Shown one piece after another: positions 35,651 to 47,267 of a DNA stretch of 64,000 bases. Source of the stretch: Limnephilus marmoratus (lineage: Eukaryota > Arthropoda > Insecta > Trichoptera > Limnephilidae); assembly GCA_917880885.1 (NCBI GenBank), contig OU862920.1, positions 36,181,019 to 36,245,018 on the forward strand, given 5' to 3'. Numbering within the stretch: the stretch's first letter is position 1; every line of letters begins with the position of its first letter. The notes beneath the pieces are model-generated. The model was not told where the DNA came from. It was given only the letters and a program-made list of their open reading frames with translations, and searched no databases. Both the position numbers and the translations under genes were made by a program.

Positions 35651-36082
35651 AAATAAAAATGAATCACCGAAATGTATGTACGCGCATAACTTCCGAACGA
35701 CTGCACCAATTTAGATAGTTCTTTTTGTTGTGTGTTTGTTATCATCAGGACAAGGTTTGTATAAAACTGTTGGTGAGCTCTGCATTATGAAACTTGTATA
35801 AAAAAATTGCAGCAGGTGGCACGCGAGCTGTTTGAAAACTTAATGTATCGGGACTGAATGTATGGAATCCGGGAGCGGGAAGGGAACTTGGGTAGGGGGT
35901 TCGCTGGAAGGGGGAAGGGAGGGGAGGGGAATAGGAAAAGGGAAAGTGAAGGAATCGGAGTAGAAGGGGACGCGGGAGAGGAAGGGTAGGCGAAAGGGGA
36001 ACGGGATGATTGGGAAAGGACACGCAGGGTGAAACAGTTTCTTTATTAAATGGCATAGAAACGCATGCCGAGAACCAGCTAG
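35644..36082 (+). mobile_element. Helitron-like non-autonomous element with polypurine core
   Basis: It begins A|TCTATATAAATAAAAATGAA and ends GCCGAGAACCAGCTAG|T. The element is about 439 bases, like the inverted copy at 13129-13564 (436 bases). The polypurine tract is at about 35865-36010. It shares TTGCAGCAGGTGGCACGCGA and TTTCTTTATTAAATGGCATA with that copy. Confidence 0.75.
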
Positions 36083-36257
36083 TAATAAATAAATATGAAC
36101 AATTATATGGTTTCCCGTACGGACAGTGTAATTAGCAATCACCTTAAGTTACACCAATGTAGTGGTGTAGACAAGTACCTATATAATACTGAATAATTAC
36201 AGTTAAACCATCCAGTTACGTATAAAATAATGGTACTCCGCTAACGTTAACGCTAAG

Positions 36258-36302
36258 AGAGAGAGAGAGAGGGGGATAGAGATAGAAAGGGAGAGAGAAG
36301 GA
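36258..36302. repeat. (GA)n microsatellite, imperfect
   Basis: GAGAGAGAGAG followed by GGGGGATAGAGATAGAAAGG and further GA units. Confidence 0.8.
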
Positions 36303-36974
36303 GATTACATTTTTATAAAGTTTTTATTACCAAAAAAAAACCAGTTTTTTACTAATATTTTTTTTTGTTGATTTAGGTACGTATTTAAAAAACAGTGGTT
36401 TTGAAAAATGGCGCCTGTGGCATCCCTACTCCGGTACCCGCTGTAGTACGGGCAGGCTCGGTCGATACTTGGCCGTGTGCCCCTTTTCCCTCGTGCGAAT
36501 CTACGATTACTTTGGTCACAAACCGTAGCCAAAATATCACGAGCTTTTACCAAAACGAGAAATTATTTTCAAAGGATTTGTTGTTAAATAGTCAGGACTA
36601 TCTACTCTTGCTTATTGAAGAAATGTAATGGATACGTAATTTTTTTGGGTTTTACGTAAACTATTATTTGACTTTTAGAATGTTATTTATTTCCTGCACG
36701 GAAATGTTGAATGAACTTTTCTTCCAAAAATTCAGTCAGACTTGATTTACATTATTAACATGGTTCCATACATTATATTCCCAAAACATAAGTACATAAT
36801 AATTAATAATGTTTGTCTATTTAGTGTATCACGTCTTCAATGACGCTGCAGAACACTATAAAATACGAAAATGTCGGAGAACTGTCAAATGCCACAAATT
36901 CATAAAAACACTACAGTTACAAATATACAAATAATTCAATTCTAATGAAAAACAGAATAAAAATAAATTACAAG

Positions 36975-37078
36975 CGTGCAGTTCACACGCGGTACAAGTG
37001 AAACCTTCTAAATCTTATAGATGTATGCGTTTGTCTCTTTTTAGTGTCGTTTTTTAGTTTCATCGAGTTTCAAATCAC
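36975..37078. mobile_element. MITE-like family X1, partial inverted copy
   Basis: GTGCAGTTCACACGCGGTAC, GTGAAACCTTCTAAATC and TGTCTCTTTTTAGTGTCG match the reverse complement of the X1 family. Confidence 0.5.
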
Positions 37079-37126
37079 AAAAACTGATATTGGTGTATTA
37101 ATTAACAACTGTAAAAAAAAAACCAG

Positions 37127-37517
37127 TGTGCTTTAGACCACACGACTGAAGTAAAACTTCACTAACTTATTAAAGAATAGAGAAAGAAAATGTGCGCGCG
37201 CACTGCTCTCTCTTGCTCCTACAGTGTGATATAGACAATACGCCTGCACTGTGCCTTAGATACACGAAACGTAACTGGCTATGAGATAAAGAGATAAATA
37301 AAATGTGCGCTCGCACCTCTCTCTCTCGCACCTACAGTAATGTACGAAACGTAACTCTCTCTCTTTCTATCTTCACTAACTTATATCTCCCTCTCAACTT
37401 CCGTTCGCATCGCCCGATCACACTTTTCGTAACGCTCTCGTCACGCATTCAGCAGCTTTTTCCCCAAGTCAAGCGTGCGTTAAGAAGTTTTACTTCAAAA
37501 AATTCGGTCATCTAGTA
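37127..37517. mobile_element. Inverted-end repeat element with internal CT/GC-rich duplications
   Basis: The left end has GACTGAAGTAAAACTTC; the right end has GAAGTTTTACTTC followed by GGTCATCTAG. Two internal blocks of about 150 bases repeat AATGTGCGC.CGCAC.TCTCTC and TACACGAAACGTAACT. There are no credible genes. The right end CTAG|T could alternatively be Helitron-like. Confidence 0.45.
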
Positions 37518-37556
37518 ATTTAACGTCAGAATTAGAATGTCAAATAATACAATACA

Positions 37557-37981
37557 ATGTTTTTTTTTTTTTTTTTTTACAGTGAATACCGCACAAGAAT
37601 CTCAACTGCTCCCGTCTGGAGCCAGTGAGACTATGGCATCCCCAATTGGGGTATGTTGTGAGGCTGAAGGTAGCGGGGAGGGGAAGGAGGTGGGGAAGAG
37701 GAAGGTTGGGAAGTACCTGGCTATTCAGATCTGGTCACTAAACACGGCTAAAGCCATTTTCAAGCAACGTTTCAATTCTGAATGGTGGTCTTACACCAGG
37801 GCGATACTAATAGTATCTTCCACTCTGGAACATGCCGCAAATATACTATATATTATTTTAAATGAATTAATTGTGAATTAACACAAATTAATCAAATAAA
37901 ATTTATTTGCGCATGCCGGGTTCGAACCCGCGACCTCCGGAATGTGAGTCAAGAGTCTTAGCCACTGGACTACGGAGGTCG
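37557..37981 (-). mobile_element. SINE family A, full-length reverse copy
   Basis: On the minus strand the head is CGACCTCCGTAGTCCAGTGG, then GGTCGCGGGTTCGAACCC (a near-consensus B box), the CCCCAATTGGGG palindrome, and a 3' A-run (T-run at 37557-37577). The copy has the best-preserved tRNA-like head of the family. Confidence 0.85.
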
Positions 37982-38011
37982 TAAGGTATAATGTAAGAAC
38001 TCTAATAAATG

Positions 38012-38402
38012 GTAACAATTATTATAAGCAATAATTATCAGCCTGAAACACTCATCCACATTGAAAAATCTTCCGAGAAAAGATACATGACGCCAACGGG
38101 ACTTGAACCCGTGCCCTTCTGATTGCCGGTCAGCTGCTCTCCCAATTGAGCTATGGCGGCTTATCTTATACCCGCCAAATGATTCAATATATACTAGTGT
38201 TTCATTCAACAATTACTGCTTATTATATTTTTTCCACCTGAAAACAACCAACTTTATTTTTGCGAGAGAGACACTGTTAGTGTTAAATCCGTCGCTAGGT
38301 GGCGTCGAGACAAATTATGTCTTCATTTATTGGGGAAATACTTAAATTTGTGCTATGCATAAAAATCTTGTATTAAACGTTAGTTTAACAATTAAAAATA
38401 AT
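38012..38402 (-). mobile_element. Repeat family C (tRNA-like core) with perfect 14-bp target duplication
   Basis: AACTCTAATAAATG occurs at 37998-38011 and again at 38403-38416, bracketing about 391 bases. The centre holds a tRNA-like block on the minus strand. The left edge GTAACAATTATTATAAGC and right edge ACAATTAAAAATA reappear in the 27 kb copy. The long exact duplication suggests target-primed retroposition, although the tRNA-like part is central and not at the 5' end as in ordinary SINEs. Confidence 0.75.
38092..38162 (-). ncRNA. tRNA-like sequence inside repeat family C
   Basis: It has GCCGCCATAGCTCAATTGGG as acceptor/D-arm, a CCGGCAA anticodon loop and ACGGGTTCAAGTCCCGT as a perfect T-arm. 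The acceptor stem pairs with one mismatch. Position 33 is C rather than the near-universal U, which argues against a working tRNA. The A and B boxes are good enough to drive RNA polymerase III. Confidence 0.6.
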
Positions 38403-38916
38403 AACTCTAATAAATGTTCAATTTATACTTGACGATGAATAAAAATAGTCTTGTAAACAAGACTTTCCAAATAAGCTTTTGAATAAATTCATTTTAAAGG
38501 TGAAAAACCAATTTGAAGGATTTGCAAGATTAAATTTACACTTTTTTCTAATATTAGCGAAGAGTTCAGCCGCAGCCTCCGGAAATAAATACAGGCGTTC
38601 GTATCGATCTGCTTCCACGAGGCGAGTATTATGTTTAATCCCGTTGCAAATATTCGTCATGAATCCTCACATTATTTAACGATTAAGAAGACACAATCCT
38701 CTTGGAATCGAAGGGAATGTAACGGCTATAATTTATTCCACGACACGATCGGTCGTGCACTAGCGAATAACATATGAAATTCGGGATTCCAGAAGAGTTT
38801 CCACTACCAGCTCCCAGCATACCACGTCTCCTAGTTCTCCGAGTTATTACATTTTCTCCGGCACACACAGAACTTACTTTAAAAAATGTAATCCCTTTGC
38901 TCGAAAAATTTAATCT

Positions 38917-40091
38917 CAGATTTTTGTTAAATATTTGTGTAAAACATGTCCCCAATTTCGCACAATTCACACAATTTCACCCGGCGTAAACATCAAATGA
39001 CGTTAAACATATATTATATTTTTCGTGACATTAAGAGAGTAATAATTCGTTTACAGGTGTTGTAAAATTTCATTCCGTATATATACTATCAAAAATTGGC
39101 ATAGTAAATCGTAGTAAATCAATCAGCCACCCGAGCGATGGAGATTTCCGGGTGTTCTGTTTACGATTCAGCCATTCGATTTCATTCAAAATTAAAATGG
39201 AAATATGAACTGCTTACTGCGGATTTAAAGCCAATGAATCCACCTAAATTTAAATGTTTATCCCATTTTTTAGGTTTAAAAAAAAAATATACGTGTTATA
39301 CTAGCGAGTTCCCGCCATACGTTTCATTGTCACTTGAATAAAGATTTTTTCTCCCTGCGTGTCTTTTCCCATTCGATCCCATTCCTCTCCGCCTCCTCTT
39401 TTCCTCCCGCATCCCCTTCCGCTCCCGCGTTCCCGCTCCACCGTTCCCGTCTACTGCAATCCACTGTTCTGCTTCCCTCGTCCCGCAATCACGCGTCCCC
39501 CCTCCCCTCCCACGTTCCCCTCCTTTCCCCGCCTTCCCCTCTTCACCGCTTATTTATCCTCCTAAACACTCCACAGTTCCCCTCCCTCCTCCGGGAACCC
39601 TTCCCCCTCACTTATTTCCTTCCTGCCACTAAAGTATATAAAACACACTCATTTTTCAAACATCTCAAATACACTCGTTATGCAAATTTCATAACGCCAG
39701 AGCTCACTGGTACACATAAAAACCTTTGCGGCCGTGTGCAAATCAACTCACCACACTTTCATTGCAATCGGATGTATAGTATAGGAAATAATTTAATAAC
39801 CCCAGAGCTCAGTATTACAAATAGAAACCATCACAGGGCATGCGCATGTCAAATCCCAAAATTTTCATCGCAATAAGATGAATGGTTTACGTACGCATAA
39901 GAGTATATACTGAATGAAATTTTACAATACCTGTACACGAATTATTACTCTTTTAATATCACGAAAAATATAATTGACGACAATAATATATGTTTGACGT
40001 CATTTGATGTCAATGTATTTACGCCGGGTTAAATTGTGCGAATTGTGCGAAATTGCGGACACGTTTTACACAAATATTTAACGAAAATCTG
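38917..40091. mobile_element. DNA element with about 170-bp terminal inverted repeats
   Basis: The left arm (38917-39085) begins CAGATTTTTGTTAAATATTT. The inverted right arm (39905-40091) begins CAGATTTTCGTTAAATATTT. They share CCGGCGTAAA, CATATATTAT, GAGTAATAATTCGT and ACAGGT.TTGTAAAATTTCA in order. The right arm has an extra 10-20 bases in two places. The interior (39090-39900) has no transposase and includes a Helitron-like piece at 39301. No clear target duplication was found. Confidence 0.8.
39301..39670 (-). mobile_element. Helitron-like fragment with polypyrimidine core, nested
   Basis: CTAG at 39301, GAATAAAGATTTTTTCTCCC and CTGCGTGTCTTTTCCCATTC correspond to the 3' half of the elements at 13129 and 35644, in minus orientation. 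The C/T-rich tract spans about 39370-39610. The 5' terminus was not recognised. Confidence 0.55.
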
Positions 40092-40666
40092 TCAATTAAG
40101 GTATTTTTTATTTTTATATTATAAGATTAATTTACCAACCTAAATTTGGGTAGCTATCGTTCGATTGGATAAAAACCTAACCTGCAGTTGTTTTCCTAGC
40201 TACTCGGGTTTCCCCATGACTTGTGGATTATCGAGCTTAATTTACGGCCATTTGTGTATTTCATAAAGTGGTGTTTTCCATATGCCTCTTTGATAAAAAT
40301 ATAAATCCTTTCAAAAACTAACGGAATGAAATCAAGGAAAAGTTAAATAACTTCTGGGAGCTAATATTCTGCTAGGACTTGGAACCATCAAAAGCTGCTT
40401 GAGCCTGGCTCAATAACTTTCGTGGCTTCAAAGAAGAGTAACACCAGATTAAGTCAGGTAACCTTTGTCTGCACTTTGAATAAACGGCAAGTATTTATTT
40501 TAACTTTTATTCGGTCTTGTTGAAGTGAATAATAATTAGTGGGCGGCGGGGGATTGTATTTACTGAAACAATGGATTCTTCGATTGAGGAGTATTATAAA
40601 TTATAATATAGAATAAGAGGATGGAAACGAGGAGGGGTTGAGTCATTACAAACATGTTAAACACAA

Positions 40667-41831
40667 CAGCCTTACTAAAAAACCCAGTGAAAATTTTATT
40701 CAATTGACAAACGGCCGCGGATGTGAAAACATTACTAATTAAAAATTTGTTCTTTGAAAGAAATACACATGGTTTCCGCGGCCTGAGAGGGTAGTTTATC
40801 TCTGTTTTAACCATTGATGTTCGAACGATATTTGTAATTTTTCCATAGTATTTTGAATGTTCTATATATTTCTTATTTTTGAAGGTGTCGTAAAAACAAA
40901 TGCCATTTATGAAAACTAGATAAAATTACCTTTTAGATTTGTGTATTTAAAATACACTTTAGTTTTCAAAAACTGCCATATTTTAAGATCCAAACTCGGA
41001 AAAAAATGGAAAAAAATTTCTTACCCAAACATTTTTGACCAAAATGTAGAGAAATTAAAAAAAAAAACAAAATTTCAAAAACACAGTCCTTTTATGTAAT
41101 AAATTTGGAAGGAAACTATCACTTCACTTTTTTCTCGTGCATACAATAAAAAAATAATAAAAAATTTAAAAGTTTTTTTTATTGCCAAAAAAATAACTTA
41201 GAAATAATACCGGCTTTTATAACAGATTTCTTGCATCTCTAAAGACGTTACTTTCTTTGATAGGTTTACGAACACATGTATTAGATATTAATATTATTAA
41301 AAAATATCACTTTTAAGAAATTCTCTTTAAAAAATAAAGATCTTAAAACGTTAATTTTATCTTTTAAGTAAACTATCTATAGTTCTATAGAACAATATTC
41401 TGACAGTCCAACTTTGAAAGTACGGCGTTAGTACAATAACTTGATTAAATTGATGTAAACCACACACATAACATAGTAAATATATCAATTATGTGAAAAG
41501 AAGAGTAAATTCGTCACTAAAATAGAAATTATTTAGTAAAATCACAACATTTAGGCACTAACAAAATTTTTTGACATCCCGCGCCGCGCCGTTGAGAATT
41601 AATGCATAGGCGCGCCAATAATGCCCCTGGCGGAGAAAAATTGAACAACATTCTTTCCTAGTAAATTAATACCATATACAATGTTGTCAAATCTTCAATA
41701 CGTTTTTACAGCGCGGCCGCGGATGCAACGTTATTAGTAACAAATTGGGATCTAGCGTATACAGGGTTTATTTATGTTATTGTAATAATACAGTTAATCG
41801 GTCGCGCTGTGGTTTTTTTTTAGTAAGGCTG
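40667..41831. mobile_element. DNA element with CAGCCTTACTAAAAAA ends
   Basis: The left end CAGCCTTACTAAAAAACCC and the inverted right end CAGCCTTACTAAAAAAAAAC match over about 16 bases. GGCCGCGGATG occurs near both ends in direct orientation. The length is about 1.16 kb, with no open frame of note. Superfamily is undetermined. Confidence 0.5.
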
Positions 41832-42934
41832 TAAATCAACAATAATGTTCTAAGGTGTTCAAAGCTGAAACAAACCAATGTATTTAATGTTTTCACTTGT
41901 TAAGAATCGTAGTTTTGCCTTTTTACACCAGTGGTTGGTAAATTCTGGACCAGTGTTACTATAATTTATTGAATTTATTCTAGATTAATATTTCATTAAT
42001 TTGTTAAGCTAATCGAATGACGTAAAGATAAATAATTTAGGCGAAGGATGGAGAGGAGATGAATAAGCTAGAAAAGATTAACCCTATTATACCATTCAGA
42101 GATTCTTGAGATTTTTATGGACAAATTATTGATTTCCATACAGAAATAAAAATAGAAATTCAAAGTGTAGTATGTGAGGCCGGTAAAAACCCTTTTAAAC
42201 ACGACGTTTTTACACTGTTGAAAAGTAGGTACCTACACTTTTTCATTCAAAAATACAAAGTTCAAATGGAATAAATTCATAGATCCTGCAAACAGAACAA
42301 TACATCCGATCTGTTCAAAAAAATTCAAAGTTCAGACTCGATCCAATTAAAATGGAAAATGCAACCTGCCTGACTTAACTCGGATCGGAACAAACGTCTG
42401 TTTATAACAAAAGAAATGCTTCTCTTATCTCCAAGCGAGTAGATCTGGAGCAGCTATCGTGTGGAGTGTAAATTTATTGAAAGAATATTTCAGAATACCG
42501 TTTAAAGACTCTGAGTAAATAAAAATGATAGAAAATAGTTAATACACCACTCTATTTAAATGAAAATGATTTTCTGTTTTAATAAATTGTGCGCAGATGA
42601 ATTAATTTTTCCCTTACGTGATTGCTATTTAAAATGCCACCCTTCCGTAAAAGAATTTTTATTGAATGTTCTTTTATTAAGCCAAACATGCATCCCTTAT
42701 AATTTATTTCAAACAAGACATTAGTGGTGCGAAGTTTGATGTAATACGTGACATAGTGACTACGTTATTGAATATGGGATCGGATACAATGGTGAATTTA
42801 AAATTAGATGAGTTTCCAAGGCAGTTTAAATATTCAGAATAATGTCAGTATCACCTGAAAAACAAACTGTGCATTCAATTGTATAGCAGCTTGAAATGGA
42901 TCGAGAATGAATCTAGGTACTCTGTACTTTTGCC

Positions 42935-43365
42935 GGAGGCGTCTACTAATATCTACAGGAATTCCAAAAACTGAAAAAATCGAACTAATATCTATGAGAA
43001 CCAAAGTGTTGACGAATATCTACAGTACTGGCAGAGGTTGGATTTGCAATTATGTATAGTATATTGGAATAACGTAATATTGCGTATGCAGTTTAAAAAA
43101 CTTAATTTATGTAAGTATGTATGTAAAAATCCCTAATATCGGACTATTGGACACATTTAGCTGATTAGTCCAACCTACGCTCTGTAGATATTAGTTCAAC
43201 CTACGCTCTGTAGATATTAGTCAACACTGGGACCGTCATAGATATTCGTCCGACTTTAGCTCTGTAGATATTAGTCAACACTCTGAAGTTCGTAGATATT
43301 AGTTCAAAATATGAGCTGTAGATATTCGTCCGACATACAGGCTGTAGATATTAGTATCTGGAGTC
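42935..43365. mobile_element. Foldback/Mutator-like element with tandem-repeat arms and 8-bp target duplication
   Basis: CTTTTGCC lies at 42927-42934 and at 43366-43373. The right arm has about eight units of TCTGTAGATATTAGTC-type sequence at 25-35-base spacing. The left arm has about three units inverted (CTAATATCTACAG). The spacer between the arms is about 100 bases. The architecture matches the 20.9 kb element, but the unit sequence is unrelated. No coding capacity. Confidence 0.8.
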
Positions 43366-45707
43366 CTTTTGCCTCATCCTTTATCTTCACCTTTTCATAG
43401 CCATCCCAAATTTCCTTCCACATACTTCCCAAGGTTTCCTATACATTGGGAGTGTCATGGTTACACTGGCCCTGTTGTAGGTCTGATGTATAGAATTATA
43501 TCAAAAAATATTATCAGACTGAATACTGACATTCTTCGTATGGTCATGCCGATCGTCTGGACAAGTTATATATAGATAAAACGTTTCATACTGATGCTAT
43601 TGATTAAGAGGTCAATAGGTTTCCCGTATTACCCAATTTCTCTACAAATAAATTCCTTATTTCTAATTTCAAAACTGAATGATCTAGATATATCGATTAA
43701 AGGCCGACACAAATATAAAATATTTAAATGTCCGTGGGAGGGAATCGGACAGTTTAAAGTAGGAATAACATAGACAACTCAAGTCGTGTGAGTCGAATGA
43801 TATTGGCATGTTGAGACCGCGCAGTTGAAGACCGGAACATATTTCATTATTTACGTGCAACCTTTCATTCGAATCCGTTGAATTTATAACCGCTCAATCA
43901 TCGATGCAGTCAGGACAGCCCTGAGTGACTAAAACCACAATTTTATGAGTAGTTATATAACATTATCCGGCATTGCTTCAACAATAATTCAAAAATGTGG
44001 ATAAAAGATAATATGGCGCAAAAACAGATAAATTAGGATTTGGAAGACATGGGCACAAAACATAGTTAAAAGATGAAGCCATACTAAATAAAGCAAAATC
44101 ATACAAAATCATGTATTTTTGTTTTGAAAATTAAATTTGATTGCTTAAAAGTATTATAGATACTTCAATTAAATACTGCGTGCAGAACATATCTTGGCCC
44201 TTAAAATATCGGTCAGTTTTTTATAGGTCTTTTAATAAGCCTAGAAAAAAATAAAGTATAAGTCTATAAAATAGATTTTCAAGTCCAAACTCTCCTATTT
44301 ACAAACCCCTTTTCGGATATGGTTTTATTGTTTAATATGGCAAATTCAGTTCTTTTTATAATAATCGCAAAAAAAATGATATTCACGCCCGAAGTTCACA
44401 AAATAAAATAAAATATGCATTTTCGCGTTGTTATTTTACAATACGGCCGGCAGTAGACGAATTTGGATTTTAAAAGTGAACTCTATGGGGTCCACCGAAG
44501 GGCTGCATAACTTGTCACGTCCGTTTTTTTATCAGTTCGCCCCCGGACGGAGCGGGGAACGGTCGTTAGGTTCCACGTCGGTTTGTTCCGTGAAATCAAT
44601 TTTAAAATTGTGTTTTATTACAATAAACAATGCGTAAAAAATGAGTGAATGTTTTTTACAGGCCTTCTTTATGAAATCAACCTGTAAAAAATATTCTCAA
44701 ATACCTTTTTCAACCTTTCTAAAAGCATTTTCTCAAGTATTTTTAAACTCCTCCCATAAAAGGGCGTGAATTCCAATTTCAATTTTTTTCTGGACTATTG
44801 GATCGCCTTAATAACACTAAGCTTTAGCAGGAAGATGGAGGCGTCACCTTTCACTGTGAACCGATTCAGAGCGCTCAATGTATTCAGCTTAATTTCAGCC
44901 AGTTTTCAACTAAACATAATTTAACGAATACATCACAAAACTCGTAGTTAACCAAAAGTATTTAAATTAAACTGAAGCTATTCAAATAAGAAAAATTACC
45001 CCACTCGGTTATCATTGGCGCCTTCTCTTGTATTTAAAAAAGGAATGATTAATTCAAAACTACGTAGGTATATGTAAAAGACGTATCGAACTGAGTTTAA
45101 TTGCAGAAAATGTTGTGTAATTTTTACCCCGCTAGATGTCATCAGCGAGATTTTAGTGGAATTCTCACAAACTAATTTTCTACTTTTGGATAATATTTCA
45201 CGCGTAAAATCGTTTTCGGAAACTTAATGATGTATTTGACGTTTTATTGAGCGGAATCAAATCCTCAAAATCTCCGGTATTCGATAATCAATAAATTGTG
45301 GAAGCGTTTAACTATCTCCCAGTTTTGTCGACAGCCTGAAATACTTGGGAATTGTTCAGTATATATCCACGGAAAAGCACAGATAGTAAGACAGACTAAA
45401 GTACTTCAGCATCCTACGACATCGCCAGTGGCGTAAAGGAAAATTCCCCTGCCCAGTGGCAGCTTACATCCCGATTCCAAACCAATTCCAGCGTATATAA
45501 ATGCCCAGACACTGACAGTGCCTCAAGCGGTGGATGTAGGACTCTATAGACTATATGTATTGTTTGAATGCACACAATTTAATCAATTTATTTGCATAGA
45601 GTGCTTTCGCAAGGTTTTTAAGACTAAGGATACTGAGTAAATTAATAATTTGGCTAAACGCTGAGGCATTCGAAGGGATATCGCAGTTGAAAAAAACGGT
45701 TCCATGT

Positions 45708-45891
45708 CAATTCATGATGAAACCAACTCAGAAACACCTCAAAAAGGTCATTAAAAGCTATAAAAAAAAATTAAAATAGCCGGTAACCCTAACCTAACTT
45801 AACCTATTTGACCATTTTTTTATTTTTTTTATCATCACTCCTAATGACCTTTCTGAGGTGCTTCTGAGTTGGTTTCATTATGAGTTGTCTG
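45708..45891. mobile_element. Hairpin MITE with TTAGG-type loop
   Basis: ATGAAACCAACTCAGAA on the left is the exact inverted copy of TTCTGAGTTGGTTTCAT on the right. The arms continue to the ACCT.AAAAGGTCATTA region. The loop contains CCCTAACCTAACTTAACC, the complement of a TTAGG-type repeat. Confidence 0.7.
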
Positions 45892-46091
45892 GTCACCGAA
45901 AAAAAACATTTGGTATGTCTTTCATGATGTAATAAATAAATGTTTTATAAGAAAATCCGAACGGCAGCTCCCATGAGGGCTAAATAAAGTTAATAAATAT
46001 AATTAAAATGAGTATAACAAAATGAGTAAATGCAGCAAATTAGGAACTCTAGGAATAAATTATCTTTAATATTTTATTATCAACATTTCTA

Positions 46092-46312
46092 CCAAGTCTA
46101 GATTGGATCCGGCAGGTAGACCTACTCTCAATATCGCTCTGGTGAAAGACCAAGACCATGAATGGAAATTAGATTGAAATGGCTTTACTGGTTTTGATGA
46201 CCACAGACGAGTAGCCAGACATTTCCCAACCTTCCCCCTCAACATCTCCTTTCCTACCCCACTGTCTTCAACCTTACAACATATGTCCCCAATGGGGAAT
46301 GGTCCAACAAGC
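46092..46312 (+). mobile_element. SINE family A, headless fragment
   Basis: GGCAGGTAGACCTACTCTCA, then CTGGTGAAAGACCA, GAAATGGCTTTA and CCCCAATGGGGAA follow the order of the family A body. The tRNA head is absent. Confidence 0.6.
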
Positions 46313-46699
46313 TAGAAGCCGCACTTTAATGTTTTTACTGTGCACTTTAATTATTGGTTATACTTTGCACTTTAATTGATTTTATGTTTTTTCTAAATGT
46401 AGCTTTCGAAATAAATTCAAATATGTTTTTAATATGAATATGAACAACTGTACATGGTGTATGGAAATCAGTGGTAAAAGTGGGAAAGTGAGGAATCTAA
46501 TCACAGAGATAACCCAAAAATCTCTTTTTTCTTCATTTTTTAATTTTTCTATAAATATAGGTATATATTTATTAACAATTTTTTTCTTGGTTAAGAAAAT
46601 ATTTAACACGGGCCTACGCTTCAAAGCATTCTAAAAGACAATCAAAATTTTATTTTATTTTACTTTTGAATGTAGCTATAATGGATAACTTTGTGGTTT

Positions 46700-47022
46700 T
46701 TTTTTTTTACATGAGCTCCACACAGGAGGCCATGGGGAAAATAACTTCCCTCAGGGCCTATGTCATCTTTGGGGATGCTGTGTGGAGGGTTTTTTTAAGG
46801 AAAGGAAGGAGAGGAGAGTTCTGGGAAGGAAAAGGGTTTAAGGGGTGGATAGGAATCTGGGGTTCAGTATGTCCTGGTCATCCGCCTCCAAGACCTATAC
46901 AAATCTCACCCCATGAACCCGGGCACCCCTGCTAAATCACCAAACGTAGCGAACCACTTGGGGTGACCTATGGCAGAGGTGTTGGTTATCCAATAAAGGT
47001 TCCCGGGGCGGCGGTACCCATT
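46700..47022 (-). mobile_element. SINE-like family B, internally deleted
   Basis: It begins with a T-run and ACATGAGCTCCACACAGGAG at the 3' end and finishes at GGTTCCCGGGGCGGCGGTAC, the 5' head. About 100 bases of the middle found in the other copies are missing. Confidence 0.7.
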
Positions 47023-47076
47023 TTCAATTTGGGAGGCGGGAATGGGTATAGGTAAATAATATATATATAGGTAAAT

Positions 47077-47080
<4 letters not shown>

Positions 47081-47110
<30 letters not shown>
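47081..47110. repeat. (TA)n microsatellite
   Basis: A pure ATATAT run next to a family B element. Confidence 0.9.
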
Positions 47111-47115
<5 letters not shown>

Positions 47116-47135
47116 TAGGTAAATCTATTATAGAT

Positions 47136-47267
47136 AAATGAAACAATGTTACTTTGTTTGAATCAATGTACACAATTGCCCTGAGGAAGGAACGGTCGTT
47201 CCGAAACCGGTCGGCTTTAAACAAATATACAAGTGGTTCTAACAAAGTATGATTGTTTCATTTATTT
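47136..47267 (+). ncRNA. Hammerhead-like motif between short inverted repeats (Penelope-like relic?)
   Basis: CCTGAGGAAGGAACGGTCGT continues TCCGAAACC. CTGAGGA fits the hammerhead CUGANGA box, GGAACG/CGTTCC forms stem II (with one extra A) and GAAAC is the second core box. Penelope-like elements often carry such motifs. The flanks ATAAATGAAACAAT and ATTGTTTCATTTAT are inverted copies. The cleavage-site UH and a good stem III were not seen. Confidence 0.35.

Noticed and set aside
38418..38660. 80-codon minus frame (TNICNGIKHNTRLVEADRYE)
   Set aside because: It reads plausibly as protein, but there is no family match, no splice context and no second line of evidence.
45493..45525. Core promoter (GTATATAAATGCCC)
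   Set aside because: A TATA-like string in AT-rich DNA with no gene or exon recognised downstream.
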